The position numbers and the translations under genes were made by a program. A DNA stretch of 64,000 nt, taken from the NCBI RefSeq assembly GCF_000314855.2, contig NZ_KB233222.1, forward strand, positions 1 to 64,000, in the 5' to 3' direction. The DNA is from Providencia burhodogranariea DSM 19968 (GTDB lineage: Bacteria; Pseudomonadota; Gammaproteobacteria; Enterobacterales; Enterobacteriaceae). The notes below the pieces were generated by a model. That model was not told the DNA's origin, made no database searches, and saw nothing but the letters and a program-made list of their open reading frames with translations. Numbering within the stretch: position 1 is the first letter of the stretch; each line of letters opens with the position of its first letter. Of the stretch, positions 31,698-41,539 are shown piece by piece.

Positions 31698-32684
31698 ATG
31701 AGCCAAAGTTCGCTGAAAGCTAACGAGTTATACAATGACCTCGATGAAAGCTCGATGGATGATGCTTTTGATGAGAGTCAATTCAAAGAAGAGGATCTAG
31801 TTGCTGAACTAGATGATGAAATGGATTCACTCCAGAACACTAATGTACGTGTTCTGGATGCAACCCAAATCTATCTCAGTGAAATTGGGTTCTCTCCTCT
31901 ATTAACGGCTGAAGAAGAAGTTTTCTATGCTAGAAGAGCTTTGCGTGGTGATATTCCATCACGTCAGCGCATGATAGAAAGTAATCTTCGGTTAGTTGTT
32001 AAGATATCTCGACGTTATAATAATCGAGGTTTAGCCTTACTCGACCTTATTGAGGAAGGTAATCTTGGTTTAATTCGCGCAGTTGAAAAATTTGATCCTG
32101 AAAAAGGTTTCCGTTTTTCAACTTATGCGACATGGTGGATCCGTCAAACAATTGAGCGAGCCATCATGAATCAAACAAGAACTATTCGTCTCCCGATTCA
32201 TATCGTTAAAGAGCTCAATATTTACCTTAGAACAGCACGTGAATTAGCTCAAAAGCTAGATCATGAGCCTAGTGCTGAGGAGATCGCTGAAAAACTCGAT
32301 AAACCAGTAGAAGATGTTAGTCGGATGCTACGTTTAAATGAGCGTATTACATCGGTTGATATGCCAATTGCTGGTGATTCAGAGAAATCCTTGCTTGAAG
32401 TTCTGTCTGATGAAAATGAATCAGGACCAGAGCATACAATTCAAGATAACAACTTAAAAGAAAATATTGTTAAGTGGCTATTTGAATTAAATCCTAAACA
32501 ACGAGAAGTACTCGCACGTCGTTTTGGCTTATTAGGTTATGAAGCTGAAACGCTTGAAGAGGTAGGCCGAGAAATTGGTTTAACGCGTGAAAGAGTACGT
32601 CAAATTCAGGTTGAAGGATTAAGGCGATTAAAAGATATTTTACATAGTGAGGATTTATCGCTAGAAGCCTTATTCAACATGTAA
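31698..32684 (+). CDS. rpoS: RNA polymerase sigma factor RpoS
   Basis: The stationary-phase sigma factor has 328 residues. Region 1.2/2 is [18 protein letters not shown] onward, including [18 protein letters not shown] and [16 protein letters not shown]. Region 3 contains [14 protein letters not shown], and region 4.2 [19 protein letters not shown]. The acidic N-terminus is typical. The 5' leader is partly inside nlpD, where translational control by small RNAs is known in E. coli. Confidence 0.97.
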   Translation: MSQSSLKANELYNDLDESSMDDAFDESQFKEEDLVAELDDEMDSLQNTNVRVLDATQIYLSEIGFSPLLTAEEEVFYARRALRGDIPSRQRMIESNLRLVVKISRRYNNRGLALLDLIEEGNLGLIRAVEKFDPEKGFRFSTYATWWIRQTIERAIMNQTRTIRLPIHIVKELNIYLRTARELAQKLDHEPSAEEIAEKLDKPVEDVSRMLRLNERITSVDMPIAGDSEKSLLEVLSDENESGPEHTIQDNNLKENIVKWLFELNPKQREVLARRFGLLGYEAETLEEVGREIGLTRERVRQIQVEGLRRLKDILHSEDLSLEALFNM

Positions 32685-32707
32685 ACTATCTTTAATAGCA
32701 AATAATG

Positions 32708-32742
32708 AAAGCCCTCAAATTAAATCGAGGGCTTTATTTTTA
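32708..32742 (+). terminator. Rho-independent terminator of rpoS
   Basis: A 9-bp stem AAAGCCCTC / GAGGGCTTT with a 10-nt loop is followed by ATTTTTATTTT. It lies 24 bp after the rpoS stop. Confidence 0.9.
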
Positions 32743-33339
32743 TTTTATTATTTCACTTATTGTATTGCTTATATTGAACATTCCTTTACCAGTTCCCTGA
32801 ATTTACTATTAATTAGCTTAAATTTAAGTTATGAGTAGTGATATTATCAAATTATAGGTAAAGGAAATTCGTCATACTTCAAATTGAATCATGATTTATT
32901 GGGGTAAAATAGGCGTATTGTTAGAGAGTTACGCAGTGAAAGGTTTTTGTGACATGTCACATTTTGTGATCAAAAATTGTGAATACTGTTGCTAATTCCC
33001 ACCAAAACGCTAATTATCTTCATATTTATCAGTTGGTTATTTTTTTCTTATCGAACCATTCCTGTTTTGCATATTATTAAATGATAATGACATTATTGAA
33101 ATATAAATTATTCAATAAAGACGCGTTTCTATAAATCATCTAACTCTTCAGCTTGAGCAAGTTATGGTAATTTCTTTGTAATGAATTATTGTTGGTCGAA
33201 AGACCTGAACATTGGAGCTGTTTTAGTTATTTGCTTTATTTAAGTTCAGGTTATTTAGCCAAATTTGCCATAAATATTCGCCCAACACATGAAATGCACA
33301 CAACTCGGTTGGGCTACTTTAGTTTACGGAAAAGAGCAA
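32743..33339. other. AT-rich spacer between rpoS and miaE
   Basis: About 600 bp separate two genes that read toward each other. There is no recognisable gene. It contains an IS-end-like relic (33191-33254) and a long-loop GCCCAAC/GTTGGGC hairpin (33280-33314) that could end the miaE transcript. This interval is a known site of variation between enterobacteria. Confidence 0.55.
33191..33254. repeat. IS982-end-like relic
   Basis: The block GTTGGTCGAAAGACCTGAAC...AGTTCAGGTTA resembles 630-703, where TTCGAAAGAACTGATCA, GCTTTTAGTT and AGTTCAGGTTA occur in the same order upstream of the IS982 relic. ACCTGAAC (33203-33210) and GTTCAGGT (33244-33251) also form an inverted repeat. It probably marks a lost insertion. 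Confidence 0.45.
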
Positions 33340-34101
33340 TTATATCGGCACACCGCTGTGAAATTTAAAGTCAGCATCTTCTGAGGTGATCAACTCGGCT
33401 TCAACAATACCAAACATTTTAATTCGCTCATTAATATCTACTTTGCTGATCGATTGCGCTAATTTTAGATAATCTTGGTAGTGTCTCGCTTCAGAACGAA
33501 GTAGCGAGATATAAAAGCCAGTTAAATCATCATCTAAAAATGGCGCTAATTTAGCAAAACGTTCACATGAGCGCGCTTCAATATAAGCACCGATGATCAG
33601 CTTATCGACAAGTATCTGAGGTTCATGGGCACTCATATGGCTAAAGAGGCCTTTTGCATATCGGCTGGCGGTTATACCGTCATAGGCAATATTGCGTTGA
33701 TACATAATTTCAAGAACTTGGTAAAAATGATGTAGTTCTTCTTTAATCAGTAATACCATTTTATCAATTAAATCTTGGCTATAAGCTGATTGTTTTCTGG
33801 CAAGAATTTGCTTTGAAACCTGATTTTTATTTTTTAACGAGTGAATATCACCTATGCGATCATAAGCAAAATCCTCATAAGGTTTGAACCATGCAAGTAA
33901 TGTTGCAGCACTCTCTTTATCAACTGCATATTTGCGAATTAAAAACATAGCGCTTTGCGCGGCCTTTAATTCACACAGCAGATGATCTTTTAAAAGAATA
34001 GGCAAACTTTCTGGTTCGCTGGCTTTCTGAACCCAGCTATCAGGTGTCTCACAATATAAAAATTGCTTTATGGGTTCCAGTAACTCAGCATTGTCTTGCA
34101 T
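33340..34101 (-). CDS. miaE: tRNA-(ms2io6A37) hydroxylase MiaE
   Basis: MiaE is a non-heme diiron monooxygenase that hydroxylates the isopentenyl group of ms2i6A37 in tRNA. Ferritin-like carboxylate/His ligands occur in LCELKAAQSAMF, KEELHHFYQVLEIM (EExxH) and GAYIEARSCERFA, and in RSEARHYQDYL. The 253 residues agree with the Salmonella protein. It starts one base after mutS ends, so it is probably co-transcribed with it. Confidence 0.92.
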   Translation of the reverse strand: MQDNAELLEPIKQFLYCETPDSWVQKASEPESLPILLKDHLLCELKAAQSAMFLIRKYAVDKESAATLLAWFKPYEDFAYDRIGDIHSLKNKNQVSKQILARKQSAYSQDLIDKMVLLIKEELHHFYQVLEIMYQRNIAYDGITASRYAKGLFSHMSAHEPQILVDKLIIGAYIEARSCERFAKLAPFLDDDLTGFYISLLRSEARHYQDYLKLAQSISKVDINERIKMFGIVEAELITSEDADFKFHSGVPI

Positions 34102-34102
34102 A

Positions 34103-36664
34103 CTACTTATCCATTTCCTTTAGACGATATAACCAGTCCAACGCTTGACGTGGGGTCAATTTATCAGGATCAATGCTTTCTAAAGCACTAAGTACCGCAG
34201 AAGGTTCTTCTGGCGCTAAGAAACTCAGTTGTGCACTATCGACATGGCTCGTGTTCGCATTGTTTGAAATAAACTCTAATTCTTTTAACTTTTGTCTCGC
34301 ACGCTTAATGACGTCTTTTGGAACTCCTGCCAATGAAGCGACGGCTAGCCCATAACTTTTACTTGCTGCACCATCTTGAACATTATGCATAAAGGCAATT
34401 GTGTCGCCATGTTCCATCGCATCAAGGTGAATATTGACTGCACCTTCCAATTTCTCTGGTAGGGTGGTCAGTTCAAAATAGTGAGTTGCAAATAAGGTCA
34501 TTGATTTGATTCGATTAACTAAATTTTCTGCGCAAGCCCAAGCAAGTGATAAACCATCATAGGTTGATGTACCACGACCGATTTCATCCATTAAGACTAA
34601 GCTGTGCTCGGTTGCATTGTGTAAAATATTAGCTGTTTCAGTCATTTCCACCATAAAGGTTGAACGGCCTGAAGCGAGATCATCCGATGCACCTACTCGA
34701 GTGAAAATGCGATCAATCGGGCCAATGACTGCCTTAGTTGCGGGAACAAAGCTTCCAATATACGCCAACAATGTGATTAAGGCAGTTTGGCGCATATAGG
34801 TACTCTTACCACCCATGTTTGGACCCGTTATGATCAATAACCTGCGTTGTGGTGATAGTGAAAGAGGGTTAGAAATAAACGGTTCACTGAGTACTTGTTC
34901 AACGACGGGATGACGCCCTTCAGTAATTTGAATTCCCGGTTTATCTGTTAGTTGCGGGCATGCATAACCAAGTGTTTCAGCACGTTCAGCAAGATTGCTT
35001 AATACATCCAATTCAGCCAATGCTTCCGAACTGATCTGTAAATCGGCTAAATGCGGTAATAACATATCAAATAGCTCTTCATAGAGTGCTTTTTCGATAG
35101 CCAAAGCTTTGCCTTTGGATGTTAAAACTTTATCTTCATACTCTTTTAATTCAGGAATGATATAGCGTTCAGCATTTTTCAATGTTTGGCGACGTACATA
35201 ATGAATAGGCACTAAATGGCTCTGACCACGGCTAACTTGAATAAAGTAACCATGAACTGCATTGTAGCCAACTTTCAGTGTTTCAATGCCAAGTTTCTCT
35301 TTTTCACGAATTTCAAGTTTATCAAGATAGTCTGTTGCGCCATCTGCTAGGGCACGCCATTCATCAAGCTCACTGTTATAACCAGGTGCAATTACTCCGC
35401 CATCGCGGACGAGTACTGGAGGTGCCTCGATAATCGCACGTTGAAGTAAATCTTGTAGTTCATCAAATTGGTTAATACGTTTTTGTAAATGTTGCAGATA
35501 TTCACTATTAGATTGGCAGAGGATCTGATGAATATCATGATATTGTTCAAAAGCATGACGCATACGAGCTAGATCGCGTGGACGTGCTGAACGCAATGCT
35601 AATCGCGCTAATACTCGCTCTAAATCACCAATTTGACGTAAAAATGGTTGTAATTCAAATCCACATTCCTGTAAAGCTGCGATCGCTTGTTGCCGGTTAT
35701 TAAGTGTTTGAATATGACGAAGTGGGGTATGAAGCCAGCGTTTAAGCATACGGCTTCCCATTGGCGTCACACATAAATCTAAAATTGAAGCGAGAGTATT
35801 ATCGGTGCCGCCAGATAAGTTTTGAGTGATTTCTAGATTACGGCGCGTTGCTGCATCGAGGATCACATTATCGGCTTGTTTTTCCATCACAATACTGCGG
35901 ATATGTGGCAGTGAGGTGCGCTGGGTATCTTTGACATATTGCAGAAGGCAACCCGCAGCTCGGAGTGCTTTTGCAGCATTATCAACGCCAAAACCAATCA
36001 GGTCTTTAGTACCAAATTGCAACCCAAGTTGCTGTTTAGCAGTTTCGAGCTCAAACTCCCATAAAGGACGACGACGTAGACCTTTACAATGCTCAATCAA
36101 ATTCAGACTGGCAAAGTCTTCGGGGTAGAGCAATTCAGCTGGGCGAGTGCGTTGTAGCTCTGCTTGTAGCGCTTCTTCATCACTTATTTCACTGATAATA
36201 AAGCGCCCTGATGTAATATCGAGAGTTGCAAAACCGTAGCCTTGGGGATCTTGCCAAACGGCGGCTAGCAAGTTGTCTTGTCGCTCATTAAGTAGAGCTT
36301 CATCAGTGATAGTACCCGGCGTCACGATGCGGACAACTTTACGCTCTACAGGACCTTTACTCGTAGCAGGATCGCCGACTTGTTCACAAATAGCGACAGA
36401 CTCTCCCATCTGGACTAATTTTGCTAAATAGTTTTCGGCTGCATGATGTGGTACGCCCGCCATAGGAATTGGCTGACCAGCAGTTTGCCCGCGTTTAGTT
36501 AGTGAAATATCTAATAATTGTGACGCTTTTTTAGCATCATCAAAAAAGAGCTCGTAAAAGTCGCCCATACGATAAAACAGCAGTATATCTGGATGTTGTG
36601 CTTTTAGTTTTAAGTACTGCTGCATCATTGGTGTGTGGGATTCGAAATTTTGGTTGTCTGTCAT
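34103..36664 (-). CDS. mutS: DNA mismatch repair protein MutS
   Basis: The 853-residue protein has the N-terminal mismatch-recognition domain with the intercalating Phe in [16 protein letters not shown]. The connector, lever and clamp domains follow, then the ATPase with Walker [15 protein letters not shown] (about residue 614), Walker [20 protein letters not shown] and the C-terminal dimerisation segment ending [10 protein letters not shown]. It is intact, so no mutator phenotype is predicted. Upstream of it the accessory island begins. Confidence 0.97.
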   Translation of the reverse strand: MTDNQNFESHTPMMQQYLKLKAQHPDILLFYRMGDFYELFFDDAKKASQLLDISLTKRGQTAGQPIPMAGVPHHAAENYLAKLVQMGESVAICEQVGDPATSKGPVERKVVRIVTPGTITDEALLNERQDNLLAAVWQDPQGYGFATLDITSGRFIISEISDEEALQAELQRTRPAELLYPEDFASLNLIEHCKGLRRRPLWEFELETAKQQLGLQFGTKDLIGFGVDNAAKALRAAGCLLQYVKDTQRTSLPHIRSIVMEKQADNVILDAATRRNLEITQNLSGGTDNTLASILDLCVTPMGSRMLKRWLHTPLRHIQTLNNRQQAIAALQECGFELQPFLRQIGDLERVLARLALRSARPRDLARMRHAFEQYHDIHQILCQSNSEYLQHLQKRINQFDELQDLLQRAIIEAPPVLVRDGGVIAPGYNSELDEWRALADGATDYLDKLEIREKEKLGIETLKVGYNAVHGYFIQVSRGQSHLVPIHYVRRQTLKNAERYIIPELKEYEDKVLTSKGKALAIEKALYEELFDMLLPHLADLQISSEALAELDVLSNLAERAETLGYACPQLTDKPGIQITEGRHPVVEQVLSEPFISNPLSLSPQRRLLIITGPNMGGKSTYMRQTALITLLAYIGSFVPATKAVIGPIDRIFTRVGASDDLASGRSTFMVEMTETANILHNATEHSLVLMDEIGRGTSTYDGLSLAWACAENLVNRIKSMTLFATHYFELTTLPEKLEGAVNIHLDAMEHGDTIAFMHNVQDGAASKSYGLAVASLAGVPKDVIKRARQKLKELEFISNNANTSHVDSAQLSFLAPEEPSAVLSALESIDPDKLTPRQALDWLYRLKEMDK

Positions 36665-36883
36665 TGGATTATCTACATTAACTTATTGAATTTATTTAAC
36701 TCTGTGTTCTCACTTGGTCTCAAGTTATCTTATAAAATATCACAGAATCCCATATATAAGTGTAGGTTAAAATGTAGGCTATTAAGATGGTCTGGTTTAA
36801 TGTTCATCACAATAGTATCAACCTACATTTTTCACTAAAAATTTTTAATTATCTTATAGTCAGCGCTAAACAAGATAACACTT

Positions 36884-37320
36884 ATGAGCCAAAAACCACT
36901 CGTCAAACCCTTATCAACAAAAGCTATTGAAGTGATGAAACCTAAAACAAAGATAGGTCTGATACGGGGTAAAATATAGGTTTACGTGTATTTTGTGGCG
37001 CAACAGGCATTAAGACATTTTTCTACCTTTATAGTAGCCCAGTTACACACAAACTTGTACAGCTAAAGATCGGTAATTTTCCTCAAATCTCATTGAATGA
37101 GGCGAGAGTTAAGCTGTAAGAATTGAAACGGCTACGTCAATTAGGACGATGTCCCGCTACAGAGCTAAAAGAAGAAAAACAGTATAAAAAGTAGAAACAA
37201 TTACAGCCTCAAGAAACAAAGCTAACTGTAAAGGCGCTTATCGAACTCTACCTTGTTGAACGTATCGAAGATCGCAAGGGAAAAGACGGTAAAATCATTG
37301 CAGGAGCAAGTGAGCTGCTT
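36884..37320 (+). pseudogene. Decayed phage-type tyrosine integrase (N-terminal part)
   Basis: An ATG at 36884 opens a DUF4102-type arm-binding domain (MSQKPLVKPLSTKAIEVMKP) that hits TAG after 32 codons. The homologous frame continues in another phase with GLRVFCGATGIKTFFYLYSS and LKIGNFPQISLNEARVKL, then an in-frame TAA. It continues as ELKRLRQLGRCPATELKEEK, an in-frame TAG and LTVKALIELYLVERIEDRKG. The catalytic domain is missing, cut by the IS3 element at 37324. At least one frameshift and two nonsense codons make it inactive. It marks an old island or prophage integration next to mutS. Confidence 0.8.
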
Positions 37321-37639
37321 TAATAAAACAGGACACTTTAATAATGGAATATAATCCAATTATTGAGGTGTTAAATGAAAAAACGAACAAATAGATTTTA
37401 TACCACTGAGTTTAAACAAGAAGCTGTCGCATTGGTGACGGAACAGGATTATAGCGTGCCAAAAACCGCTGCATCTTTAGGGATCACTGATAAATTACTT
37501 TATAACTGGAAAGCAAAATTCGATGCTGAGTAATCCGGTAGCAGCTTGAATTCAGATGAGAGAGCTGAGCTATTAAGGCTTCGAAAGGAAAATAAAGAAC
37601 TTAGGATGGAGAAAGAGATCCTAAAAAACTGCCTACATT

Positions 37640-37849
37640 TCGCGATATCTCCTATCTGACTAGAAACATAGAAAGATCTATACTCTAAATTAACCGGATA
37701 GTGGTCGTACGCCTTTTGGAGACATAAATCCCGTCAAAAAACCTGACCCAGGGAAATCTGCGGACCCGATGTTGGTGGCATAGACCCCGTTTAGGAAAGT
37801 GATTAATCCGAGTTCCCCATCCGGTATTCACAATTGAGCCTAGGTTACT
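37640..37849 (+). ncRNA. Candidate IS110 bridge-RNA region (left-end noncoding)
   Basis: IS110-group elements encode a bridge RNA of roughly 180 nt in the noncoding end upstream of the recombinase. This ~210-bp stretch sits in that position, is less AT-rich than its surroundings and has no coding frame. I have not shown the two internal loops that would define a bridge RNA, so the call is positional. Confidence 0.35.
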
Positions 37850-38140
37850 ATGTCAAAATTAAAACCAAAATCCCAATCACTTCCTGTCATCAATCCTAAT
37901 GCTGCGGGTATAGATATAGGTGGCCGTTTTCATGTTGTCGCCGTTCCTCCTGATCGCAGTGACAAATCCGTCCAAACGTTTAAAGCTTTTACTGGCGATA
38001 TCCATAACATGGCACGTTGGTTAACTAAATGTAGAATAACGACCGTCGCTATGGAGTCGACCGGCGTACTAAAAAATCTCAAACGCCAAGCCGAGAGAAT
38101 GGGTCTGACTTTACAGGCAAAAGAAGAATGTGTTTCTTAG
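37850..38140 (+). pseudogene. IS110-family transposase, internal deletion
   Basis: The N-terminal DEDD domain is recognisable: AGIDIGGRFHVVAVPPDR holds the first Asp and TTVAMESTGV the Glu. Directly after STGV the sequence jumps to LKNLKRQAERMGLTL, which looks like an IS110 C-terminus. About 200-250 codons including the rest of DEDD and the catalytic Ser domain are missing. The frame stays open, but the product cannot be an active recombinase. Confidence 0.75.
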
Positions 38141-38176
38141 GAAAGCCAGTGCCCTCCAGCTAAAGGAAACCAAGTA

Positions 38177-39040
38177 GTGTTTAACACCATTAAGCAATTG
38201 TCTTCACAGTTTTCAGTGCTTAAGCTCTGCAAGTTGATGAAAATCAGTCGTTCTACCTATTACGCTTGGCTTAAACGCCCTGCAAAATTGATCACGGCAA
38301 AACAACTTAACCTGTACCGCAGAGCCAACGTTATCTTTGAACAAAGTCGAAATAGTTTAGGTTATCGAACTCTACGTAAACGGTTATGCAAAGAGGGCTT
38401 TAGCGTGAGTGCTTATGGTGTTCAAAGGTTAATGGCTCAGCTTGGTTTGGTCGTCACTCAACGCATTGCCTACAAAGTTACAACTAAACGCAAACACAGT
38501 AATGTGGTGGCGGATAATTTGCTAAACCAAAATTTTAATCCTCTCGCGCCTAACGAAGTTTGGGCAGGTGATGTGACCTATTTAAAAACAGGGGAAGGCT
38601 GGATGTATTTAGCCATTGTGATGGACCTCTATTCTCGGCGTATTGTGGGTTGGCACATTGATAAACGAATGACCACTGATTTGATCAGTAAAGCGATGAT
38701 GAAAGCTTATAACTTACGTCAGCCCCCTAAAGGCTTGGTCTTTCACCGTGATCGAGGCTCTCAATATACAAGCAAACGATATCGCCGCTTACTGACAAGT
38801 TATGGTATTAGGGCAAGCATGGGTGATGTAGGCGCCTGTTGGGATAACGCTGTAGTTGAACGATTTTTTGGCAGTTTAAAACACGATTGGGTACTGAAAA
38901 CCCCACAGCCGATTCGTAAACAGATGAAAGAAGATGTTATCGCGTATATGCGCTATTACAACCTAGAAAGGCTTCATACTGCCAACGGTGATCTGCCACC
39001 CATTGAGTATGAACAAAATTCCTTAAGAAAAGTGTCCTGA
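38177..39040 (+). CDS. IS3-family transposase OrfB (DDE integrase)
   Basis: The 287-residue integrase-core protein has an N-terminal HTH_21-type region (SRSTYYAWLKRP, YGVQRLMAQLGL) and the rve catalytic core. Core residues are AGDVTYLKTGEG (first Asp), FHRDRGSQYTS (second Asp; the usual Ser is Arg) and WDNAVVERFFGSLKHD (Glu). In IS3 elements it is normally made as an OrfAB fusion by -1 frameshifting; here the damaged orfA precludes that. The annotated start is a GTG overlapping the orfA stop. Confidence 0.88.
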   Translation: MFNTIKQLSSQFSVLKLCKLMKISRSTYYAWLKRPAKLITAKQLNLYRRANVIFEQSRNSLGYRTLRKRLCKEGFSVSAYGVQRLMAQLGLVVTQRIAYKVTTKRKHSNVVADNLLNQNFNPLAPNEVWAGDVTYLKTGEGWMYLAIVMDLYSRRIVGWHIDKRMTTDLISKAMMKAYNLRQPPKGLVFHRDRGSQYTSKRYRRLLTSYGIRASMGDVGACWDNAVVERFFGSLKHDWVLKTPQPIRKQMKEDVIAYMRYYNLERLHTANGDLPPIEYEQNSLRKVS

Positions 39041-39044
39041 TTTA

Positions 39045-39197
39045 GTTGCGCAGAACACTCGTATAAGCCGTAGTGGAAATGGTCGGAAAGTCAGATTCGA
39101 ATTCAACAGGCTTAGCCGAAGTTTGATTGATGATATTGAGCGGCTTATAAAATTGAAGTTGAATAAAGAACAACAAAAAATTAACAATGACGAATAA
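39045..39197 (+). pseudogene. Unidentified gene tail downstream of the IS3 element
   Basis: The frame is open from the IS3 end and reads NGRKVRFEFNRLSRSLIDDI, ERLIKLKLNKEQQKINNDE and a TAA stop, basic and helical in character. It has no start of its own. It may be the 3' end of a gene whose front was lost to the IS insertion; a relation to the integrase at 36884 cannot be shown. I do not recognise the family. Confidence 0.4.
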
Positions 39198-39230
39198 CTT
39201 ACGTTATTAAACGTGATATAGATTAATATT

Positions 39231-39261
39231 AAAAATGCCAATAAATTTCATTGGCATTTTT
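39231..39261. terminator. Strong bidirectional terminator at the fimbrial operon end
   Basis: The 12-bp stem AAAAATGCCAAT / ATTGGCATTTTT with a 7-nt loop has A and T runs on either side. It lies 46 bp past the end of the second chaperone gene and can also end the plus-strand gene tail at 39197. Confidence 0.88.
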
Positions 39262-39306
39262 GATTTTTTTGATTGGCCTAACGTTCTATTAAGGTAAATA
39301 TATAAA

Positions 39307-40061
39307 TTAATAGTCAATAACTAATTTCTTTTTTTGATTAAAGAATTTACCTTGGTCATCAATTAGCCAGTATTCAATACTTTGAATATTCGAGTTTCTC
39401 AGTTCGATAGGAAATGTTTTAGAGCTTTTTGGTAACAATGTCAGATGCCTAATTTCATCAAGCTCAAAAGTTACTAATTTATTATTTTCTATCCCTGATA
39501 ATGTCACACCGGATAAGCTAGCTACATATTTTGTTGGGTTATCTATCGTTAGATTTAATGCTCTATTTTTGTTTTTTTCAATTTAAACAATAAGCTATCA
39601 AACTCTTTAATCAAATCAAAATCATTAATCTCAAGTCCTTCGGGTCTATACATAACTTTTATTTGTGTCAGCATCGATAAAGATACTTCATTTTCAGATG
39701 GATTATTTTTATTCATGGGTGGTACTTCGAATATATTAAGCCAAAACAAACTTTCACGATCAGTTGGTAGATTAAAGTTATTACCTGAATAAATTATTTT
39801 TATTTCATTAATTTTTGAAGGCTCCATTTTTGACATCACAGGAGTTATAACGAATGGAGATGGTGTTAATTCAGGATTTTTATTAAACTCGCCATCATCT
39901 ATCCATAATTGAACGGCGACTGGATATTTGTTTGTATTGACTAAAACATAGGATTGAATTGTATTTTTCCCATTAAAAACAATCCTGCTTTTTTCGGGAA
40001 TAACCCCAGAAAAAGCAAGGAAAGGGATAAATAATAACAAATAAAAATAAGTTAATTTCAT
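39307..40061 (-). pseudogene. Second fimbrial chaperone (PapD-type), frameshifted at A7
   Basis: The 5' part (from the ATG at 40061, SD AGGAG 6 bases upstream) has a signal peptide and the PapD-type G1 strand/DUF region RESLFWLNIFEVPP. It runs into a stop after LKKTKIEH. Reading one base back at an AAAAAAA run near 39570 gives KNKNRALNLTIDNPTKYV and continues to the C-terminal domain ending IDDQGKFFNQKKKLVIDY. The joined product would be about 250 residues, the normal chaperone size. One additional A would restore the frame; -1 ribosomal slippage at A-AAA-AAC could also do so. Confidence 0.75.
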
Positions 40062-40079
40062 CAACAACTCCTTGTAAAA

Positions 40080-41525
40080 CTACGGATAGCGAATTAACAC
40101 AGTTGCAGTTGCTTTTATTTTTCCTATAGTCGGTGTCATATTATTAATTTTTCCTAGCGTTGATACGTAAGTTTTTCTGTATGACGTTGTAGCATTGACA
40201 GGATCTGCACTAATTTGACTACTTGCACTCATGATGGGATCCCAACCTGCAGACCTCTGTTGTTCAAGACTCGTAAAGCTCGGGCAATATGATGTGTAAC
40301 CTGATGCAACAGGAATACAACCGACCCAGCTAACAAAATTTATGCTATTTCCATCACTATTTTGTAAGGTAATACCAACACCTTTAGCCATGTTTTGATC
40401 CGTGTAATTATCTGACACCAAATGAGTGACTCCGCCAGTAGTTGGATCTATAAGTCCTAATGTTTGTGCATGATTAAAAGCAGATAGTGATGGTTGTAAT
40501 CCCACAGATACTGCAGCAGTAGAAATTGATTTATTAATGGTGTTATCACATTCTAATGTGATATCAAAATTTTTTGATATTTTTTCACCTGAGTTTAATT
40601 GATTAATACTGACTGTAGGAAAAATAACATATGGTGTCACCGTTTTAACAACACAGCTAGGTGTATAAGAAAATGTTGCAGCTGGGCTGCCATTTAAACC
40701 AATAGGTATTGAATAGTCCCAAGCATAAACATTTTTATTTGAATCTTGACCAATAATGACCTGATATCCCCCAGAGCCAAGTAAATTAATATAACCGCTA
40801 GGCTGTCCACAACCAGCTGCTAATCCATTAACAGCATATAAATCTGCAGTCCATACCTGATTTGGATTAGAGGTCTGACTCGTTGGGATGCTATCTTCCC
40901 TTGCTCCTAAACCATGACAATAAGTGTTTGATACATTATTTCCGTTCGCATCCGTTGTTTTACCATAAGGTTCAGGCCATTTAACTAACGTTGCAATTAC
41001 TTTAGGTATATGTTTTTTCCTGATAACAAATCCACCATTGCTAGTATCTTCTGTTACCACGTTTACTGAACTCTTCGTCCAAATACGAGAAAAAACCTCC
41101 CCTGTATCAGCAAAGGAAAGTTTGATCGCAACATAAGGAAATTGAGTGGCATAATAACCAGGGTAGCCTGGTATTTCATAAAACCCCCCGATCCGACTAT
41201 CGCCATTTGTAGCATAAGCCCAGGCTAAGTTATTTTTATCATTTGGCGATGTACAAGTTAATACAATACTATCATCACTGAGATTACCTAATCCGCCATT
41301 TCTGATGGTGTTGTAATTTGATATACCTGTTGCTAAAACGGTACCTATTGGCTGTAAATAATTACTTATAATATTAACTCGCCCCACACCTATTGAGGCG
41401 GTCGAAAAATCCCATCCAGTAACAGAACGCCCAAGAACTCCACTGCAGCTTGAATAGGTATAAGATGAAAAAAGCAGTATAACCAAAGTGATAGCATAGT
41501 TTGATTTTGTTCTAAATTTAACCAT
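40080..41525 (-). CDS. Fimbrial tip adhesin (two-domain)
   Basis: The ~481-residue secreted protein begins with a signal peptide ending near FSSYTYSSCS, followed by a large Gly/Ser/Asn-rich lectin-like region. A C-terminal pilin domain from about residue 300 (SCVVKTVTPYVIFPTVSI) ends IGKIKATATVLIRYP, a typical usher/chaperone-recognised beta strand. Length and position after the usher indicate a tip adhesin; its receptor is unknown. The ATG at 41525 has GGAG about 8 bases upstream. An upstream ATG at 41549 lies inside the usher gene and adds residues that would bury the signal peptide. Confidence 0.82.
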   Translation of the reverse strand: MVKFRTKSNYAITLVILLFSSYTYSSCSGVLGRSVTGWDFSTASIGVGRVNIISNYLQPIGTVLATGISNYNTIRNGGLGNLSDDSIVLTCTSPNDKNNLAWAYATNGDSRIGGFYEIPGYPGYYATQFPYVAIKLSFADTGEVFSRIWTKSSVNVVTEDTSNGGFVIRKKHIPKVIATLVKWPEPYGKTTDANGNNVSNTYCHGLGAREDSIPTSQTSNPNQVWTADLYAVNGLAAGCGQPSGYINLLGSGGYQVIIGQDSNKNVYAWDYSIPIGLNGSPAATFSYTPSCVVKTVTPYVIFPTVSINQLNSGEKISKNFDITLECDNTINKSISTAAVSVGLQPSLSAFNHAQTLGLIDPTTGGVTHLVSDNYTDQNMAKGVGITLQNSDGNSINFVSWVGCIPVASGYTSYCPSFTSLEQQRSAGWDPIMSASSQISADPVNATTSYRKTYVSTLGKINNMTPTIGKIKATATVLIRYP

Positions 41526-41539
41526 GTAATTCTCCAAGG

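Larger units (their letters stand above)
37629..38141 (+). mobile_element. Internally deleted IS110-family element inserted in IS3 orfA
   Basis: Between the two halves of the IS3 orfA lie ~513 bp consisting of a ~220-bp noncoding left part and a 96-codon frame that joins the start and the end of an IS110 transposase. Boundaries are set where the IS3 coding homology stops and resumes, accurate to a few bases. No inverted repeats or target duplication are obvious, as expected for IS110. Confidence 0.7.
37375..38177 (+). pseudogene. IS3-family transposase OrfA, interrupted
   Basis: The N-terminal helix-turn-helix domain starts KKRTNRFYTTEFKQEAVAL and SVPKTAASLGITDKLLYNWK. An in-frame TAA follows KFDAE. 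The frame then carries the leucine-zipper region LLRLRKENKELRMEKEILK before the IS110-type insertion near 37629. It resumes after 38141 with KASALQLKETK and a TAG stop. Confidence 0.85.
37324..39044 (+). mobile_element. IS3-family element interrupted by an IS110-type element
   Basis: Terminal inverted repeats TAAAACAGGACACTTT (37324-37339) and AAAGTGTCCTGATTTA (39029-39044) differ at one of 16 positions and bound orfA and orfB. Removing the ~513-bp inserted element leaves ~1.2 kb, the usual IS3 size. No direct target repeat is evident at the ends. orfB is open, but orfA carries a nonsense codon and the insertion, so the copy should be immobile by itself. Confidence 0.85.
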
